64,000 nt of DNA from positions 124,001 to 188,000 of the forward strand of contig NZ_WBWE01000005.1 of the NCBI RefSeq assembly GCF_008932435.1, given 5' to 3'. This DNA is from Brucella pseudintermedia (GTDB taxonomy: Bacteria > Pseudomonadota > Alphaproteobacteria > Rhizobiales > Rhizobiaceae). Below are positions 61,208 to 64,000 of this stretch, one piece after another (the stretch's first letter is position 1; the number at the start of each line of letters is the position of its first letter). The position numbers and the translations under genes were made by a program. Below the pieces are notes generated by a model. The model ran no database searches. It had not been told where the DNA came from and saw only the letters and a program-made list of their open reading frames with translations.

Positions 61208-62792
61208 AGCGCTGAACCTTCACGCCGAGATAGATGCTGTCGGCTTTATATTCGCGGTCAGAAATCCTGCTCGCCAGGAATTCGTGACGCAGGCGCGCGT
61301 CCAGGCCGACAAAACGATTGATCCAGTAGGTCGCGCCGATCTGTGCGCCGATGGTGTAGTCGGTTCCGGTCCCGTCCTTGTTCTGCCGGATATTCGCATC
61401 GAGCCTGCCGTTGAGGCTGAGGTCGGAACGTATGCGGCGGGTCACGTCAAGGCTCGCAAAATGCAGGAGCGATCCGGCAACGCCCGGCGTAGTCGAGGTA
61501 TCGACTGTTGTTTGCGCATAAAGGCGCATATCGGTTCCGCGCAGCGGCGACCAGTTGAGCGCAGCATTGATCGACGGGCCGCTAATGTTACCGAGGCGGG
61601 AATCATCGCTATTGGCACGCATGTATCCGGCGGCGAACTCGCCGTTCAGTTTCTCGCCCATGTCGAGCATCATGCCGCCGCGCAGCGCAAATTGCGATCC
61701 GCTGCGCTCATATCCATTGCTGTCCACCTTCTCGTCGAAGATGCGCTTGCCGAGTTCGATTTCGGTAAAGGGTTTGATCGCCGATGACAGGCTGAAGCCG
61801 CCGCGCAGCGTAATACTGGCATAGGTGTTGTCGCGGTCCTTCTGACTGACCGTGCCGCCGGATGACAGTTCGGCGTCGCCATATATATTGTGCTCGACCC
61901 GTCCGGTGGCGCTACCAAACACCAGCCCCATATCGCGTTCGACGCCGAGACTGCCGTTGAAGGTATGAACCAGTGGCCGCTTCAAGGCGCCAACAACCCC
62001 GTAGGGGCTCGATGCGCTTTCGCGGCGCAACTGGTAACCGGCACCCGTATTGACCGTTGTCTGGTCGCCGAGATCGAGCCGCAGATTGCCCTGAATGTCG
62101 ACCCGCGGTTCGGAGACGTCTTCTCCCGAAATGGATTTGGACCAGGTGCCCGAAGCGTCGAGCGTTGCCTGATGGCGCGCCCAATCCGACTGCGCATTGA
62201 GCCGCAACGTTGTTTCGTTGAGAACAGCGCTGGAACCGGTTGCGCTATTGTCACCATTGGTCGTGGCCCGGATACCCTGCTCAAGCGAAGGCCGCAGGAT
62301 AAAGGAACCGGTGCGGATGCCGATCGGCGCAAACGGATCGGCTTCCTGTGCGGAACCGCGCCCCTGCTCAGGCAACTGCCGCAGATTTTCGCGCTGTGCC
62401 CGGCCCGTATCTTCGCTTGCCTCGGCATCGACCGAACCGACACGCATATTGTCGGATTGAAGCGGCTGGCGATCCTGCGGCAAGGGAACAGTCGGAGCGG
62501 TTTGCGTAGTGGTAGCCGGGTCTGTCGCTACGGTGTTTTCGGGCGGGGTGTAACTGTCGTCGGTCGTCTCGCCAGCGCCGTTATCGTATCCCGGTGCGGC
62601 AAGTCCGCGGTTTGCGAGCGTCTCTGGCGAAGAGGCTGAAAGCACATCCTCAGCGACGCTTCCACGCAGATAAGCTTCCTGTGCAAATGCGGAACCATGA
62701 CAAATTGCCATCGCCACGCCCGATAGGAACAGGCATCGCAGCCTGCGGGCAATGGGCGTCGAACCGCCAGATGGGGTCTTGGCAAAATGCAT
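61206..62792 (-). CDS. Outer-membrane beta-barrel protein
   Basis: The 528-residue protein starts MHFAKTPSGGSTPIARRLRC and has a signal sequence ending ... HGSAFA. After a linker rich in Thr and Pro (residues 60-130) it has alternating amphipathic strands and ends with aromatic-rich strand DSIYLGVKVQR, a typical barrel ending. It is of the BBP2/OMP-type family. Proline-rich linkers may span the periplasm. The function is not defined. Confidence 0.75.
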   Translation of the reverse strand: MHFAKTPSGGSTPIARRLRCLFLSGVAMAICHGSAFAQEAYLRGSVAEDVLSASSPETLANRGLAAPGYDNGAGETTDDSYTPPENTVATDPATTTQTAPTVPLPQDRQPLQSDNMRVGSVDAEASEDTGRAQRENLRQLPEQGRGSAQEADPFAPIGIRTGSFILRPSLEQGIRATTNGDNSATGSSAVLNETTLRLNAQSDWARHQATLDASGTWSKSISGEDVSEPRVDIQGNLRLDLGDQTTVNTGAGYQLRRESASSPYGVVGALKRPLVHTFNGSLGVERDMGLVFGSATGRVEHNIYGDAELSSGGTVSQKDRDNTYASITLRGGFSLSSAIKPFTEIELGKRIFDEKVDSNGYERSGSQFALRGGMMLDMGEKLNGEFAAGYMRANSDDSRLGNISGPSINAALNWSPLRGTDMRLYAQTTVDTSTTPGVAGSLLHFASLDVTRRIRSDLSLNGRLDANIRQNKDGTGTDYTIGAQIGATYWINRFVGLDARLRHEFLASRISDREYKADSIYLGVKVQR

Positions 62793-62893
62793 GTCGTGTT
62801 TTCAAACCGTCGCAACGTGGTAGATGAACGGTAAAGGCACATGGTTAATTCTTGGTTGCTGCGGCCGGCACCGGGACGATTCGCGGCACACAA
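62793..62893. other. Divergent spacer between the barrel gene and kdsD
   Basis: This roughly 100-bp region carries two divergent promoters. No repeat or small gene was seen. Confidence 0.5.
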
Positions 62894-63937
62894 ATGTTTG
62901 GACAATCGCCTGCGAAGAAGTTAACCCTTGCCGCCATGGAAAAGCTCGATCAGATCATCCCTCCGGCAAACGCAGAAGCGGCCATCGCCTCGGCGTTGCG
63001 CACCATAAAAACCGAAAATGCGGGCCTCGCCGCGCTGGAAGAGGCGCTGAACAATGGCCTTTCCGGTCCATTCGTCGAAGCGGTGAAGCTGATCGTGGCC
63101 TCGCGCGGGCGGCTGGTCGTAACGGGCGTCGGCAAAAGCGGCCATATCGGTTCCAAGCTTGCCGCCACCTTTGCCTCGACTGGTACATCGGCATTCTTCG
63201 TGCATTCGGCAGAAGCCAATCATGGCGATCTCGGCATGATCGGTCGCGATGATGTCATTCTGGCCATCTCGTGGTCGGGTGAGACGGCGGAACTGAAGGG
63301 CATCGTCAATTATTCGCAGCGTTTCCGCATTCCGCTAATCGCGATTACCGCAGGCGAAAATTCGGCGCTCGGCCGCGCGGCGGATGTCGTGCTGCTTTTG
63401 CCAAAAACCGCTGAGGCCTGCCCGCATGGTCTGGCGCCCACAACCTCAACCATGATGCAGCTTGCTATCGGCGACGCGCTGGCAATCGCGCTGCTCGAAG
63501 CGCGCGGCTTTACCCCGAGCGACTTCAAGACGTTTCATCCCGGCGGTTCGCTCGGCGCAAGTCTGATCCATATCCGCGATATCATGCACCGGGGCGAACG
63601 CCTGCCGCTGGTAAAGACAGGCACATCCATGCCTGATGCGATGAAGATATTGGCCCAAAAGAGCTTTGGCTGCGTGGTGATTGTCGATGATGGCGGCAAT
63701 CTGGCGGGTATCGTCACGGACGGCGATATTTCGCGCAATCTGAGCCGTAACCTTGCGGCATTGACGGTCGATGAAATCATGACGCGCAAGCCCAAGACGG
63801 TTGACCAGAATATGCTGGCGACCGCCGCGCTCAATACGATCAACGAAAATCACATCGGCGCGCTGATCGTCGTCGAGGCCGGACGCCCGATCGGGCTCGT
63901 ACATTTCCACGATCTGTTGCGGATAGGCGCGGCCTGA
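62894..63937 (+). CDS. kdsD: Arabinose-5-phosphate isomerase (KdsD/KpsF family)
   Basis: The 347-residue enzyme has an N-terminal SIS domain with GRLVVTGVGKSGHIG, AEANHGDLGMI and ISWSGETAELKG, then two CBS domains (IRDIMHRGERLP and VDEIMTRKPKTV). It converts ribulose-5-phosphate to arabinose-5-phosphate for KDO in lipopolysaccharide. Starts at 62852, 62894 and 62936 (MEKLDQII) are possible; none has a strong ribosome site. Confidence 0.9.
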   Translation: MFGQSPAKKLTLAAMEKLDQIIPPANAEAAIASALRTIKTENAGLAALEEALNNGLSGPFVEAVKLIVASRGRLVVTGVGKSGHIGSKLAATFASTGTSAFFVHSAEANHGDLGMIGRDDVILAISWSGETAELKGIVNYSQRFRIPLIAITAGENSALGRAADVVLLLPKTAEACPHGLAPTTSTMMQLAIGDALAIALLEARGFTPSDFKTFHPGGSLGASLIHIRDIMHRGERLPLVKTGTSMPDAMKILAQKSFGCVVIVDDGGNLAGIVTDGDISRNLSRNLAALTVDEIMTRKPKTVDQNMLATAALNTINENHIGALIVVEAGRPIGLVHFHDLLRIGAA

Positions 63938-63958
63938 TTGGCCTTTGAGCCGGTCCGT

Positions 63959-64000
63959 TTATTCAGCGACTTCGATTTCCAGCGACAGCGGATCGAAGGC
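63959..64000 (-). CDS. Partial minus-strand frame at window end
   Basis: From 64000 the minus strand reads AFDPLSLEIEVAE then a stop at 63959. This is only the last 13 codons of a possible gene that begins beyond the window. It is convergent to kdsD. Nothing more can be said. Confidence 0.35.
   Translation of the reverse strand, partial: AFDPLSLEIEVAE

Overview
The window is alphaproteobacterial, most likely a Brucella/Ochrobactrum-group genome. The evidence is the host gene set: a CpdR-type receiver protein almost identical to the rhizobial form, an mmgR-like small RNA between an N-formylglutamate amidohydrolase and a HisN-type phosphatase, gltB/gltD, galU, a ROSE-like leader before hsp20, and dispersed intergenic repeats typical of Rhizobiales. 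All calls come from reading the sequence; no database search was run.

Positions 1 to about 40,650 are the right-hand part of a temperate phage integrated at the 3' end of a tRNA-Val(GAC) gene (40622-40696, minus). The left end, with the tape measure, remaining tail genes and probably lysis, lies outside the window. The phage is a mosaic: a lambda-type head module (large and small terminase, portal, gpW, ClpP-like protease with a likely nested scaffold, gpD decoration protein, gpE capsid; 13.0-20.7 kb) joined to a P2-type contractile tail module (gpV, gp25/W, J, I, DUF4815 and fibre proteins, sheath, tube, gpE chaperone; 0-12 kb), all on the minus strand. A low-GC methyltransferase with its own promoter and terminator is inserted before the sheath gene.

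Positions 21.5-33 kb hold the early leftward module, also minus: Cro-like and CII-like regulators, a 41-residue membrane peptide, a LAGLIDADG protein, two DNA methyltransferases (one with nine internal repeats in its recognition region), small helix-turn-helix proteins, a Toprim/zinc-finger primase, a D5-type helicase-primase, and a block of 10-bp tandem repeats arranged in opposite orientations. A plus-strand hicAB toxin-antitoxin pair sits inside this module. The CI-like S24 repressor (33039-33665) is flanked by two groups of three 19-bp palindromes, one over the leftward promoter and one over the rightward promoter. Rightward genes (33.8-40.6 kb) encode an HD hydrolase, SSB, a DUF2303 protein, a phage sliding clamp, an ASCH protein, an excisionase-like protein and the integrase.

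Positions 40.7-64 kb are ordinary chromosome: cpdR, N-formylglutamate amidohydrolase, mmgR, hisN, a lysophospholipase-like hydrolase, a secreted PepSY-like protein, hsp20, threonine aldolase, glutamate synthase large and small subunits, a CycA-type permease, an SGNH hydrolase, an MltB-type transglycosylase, galU, a GntP permease, an outer-membrane beta-barrel protein and an arabinose-5-phosphate isomerase. The parts of most interest are the dual operator clusters, the 10-bp repeat block beside the primases, the repeat-bearing C5 methyltransferase, the moron cassette and several coupled mini-genes.
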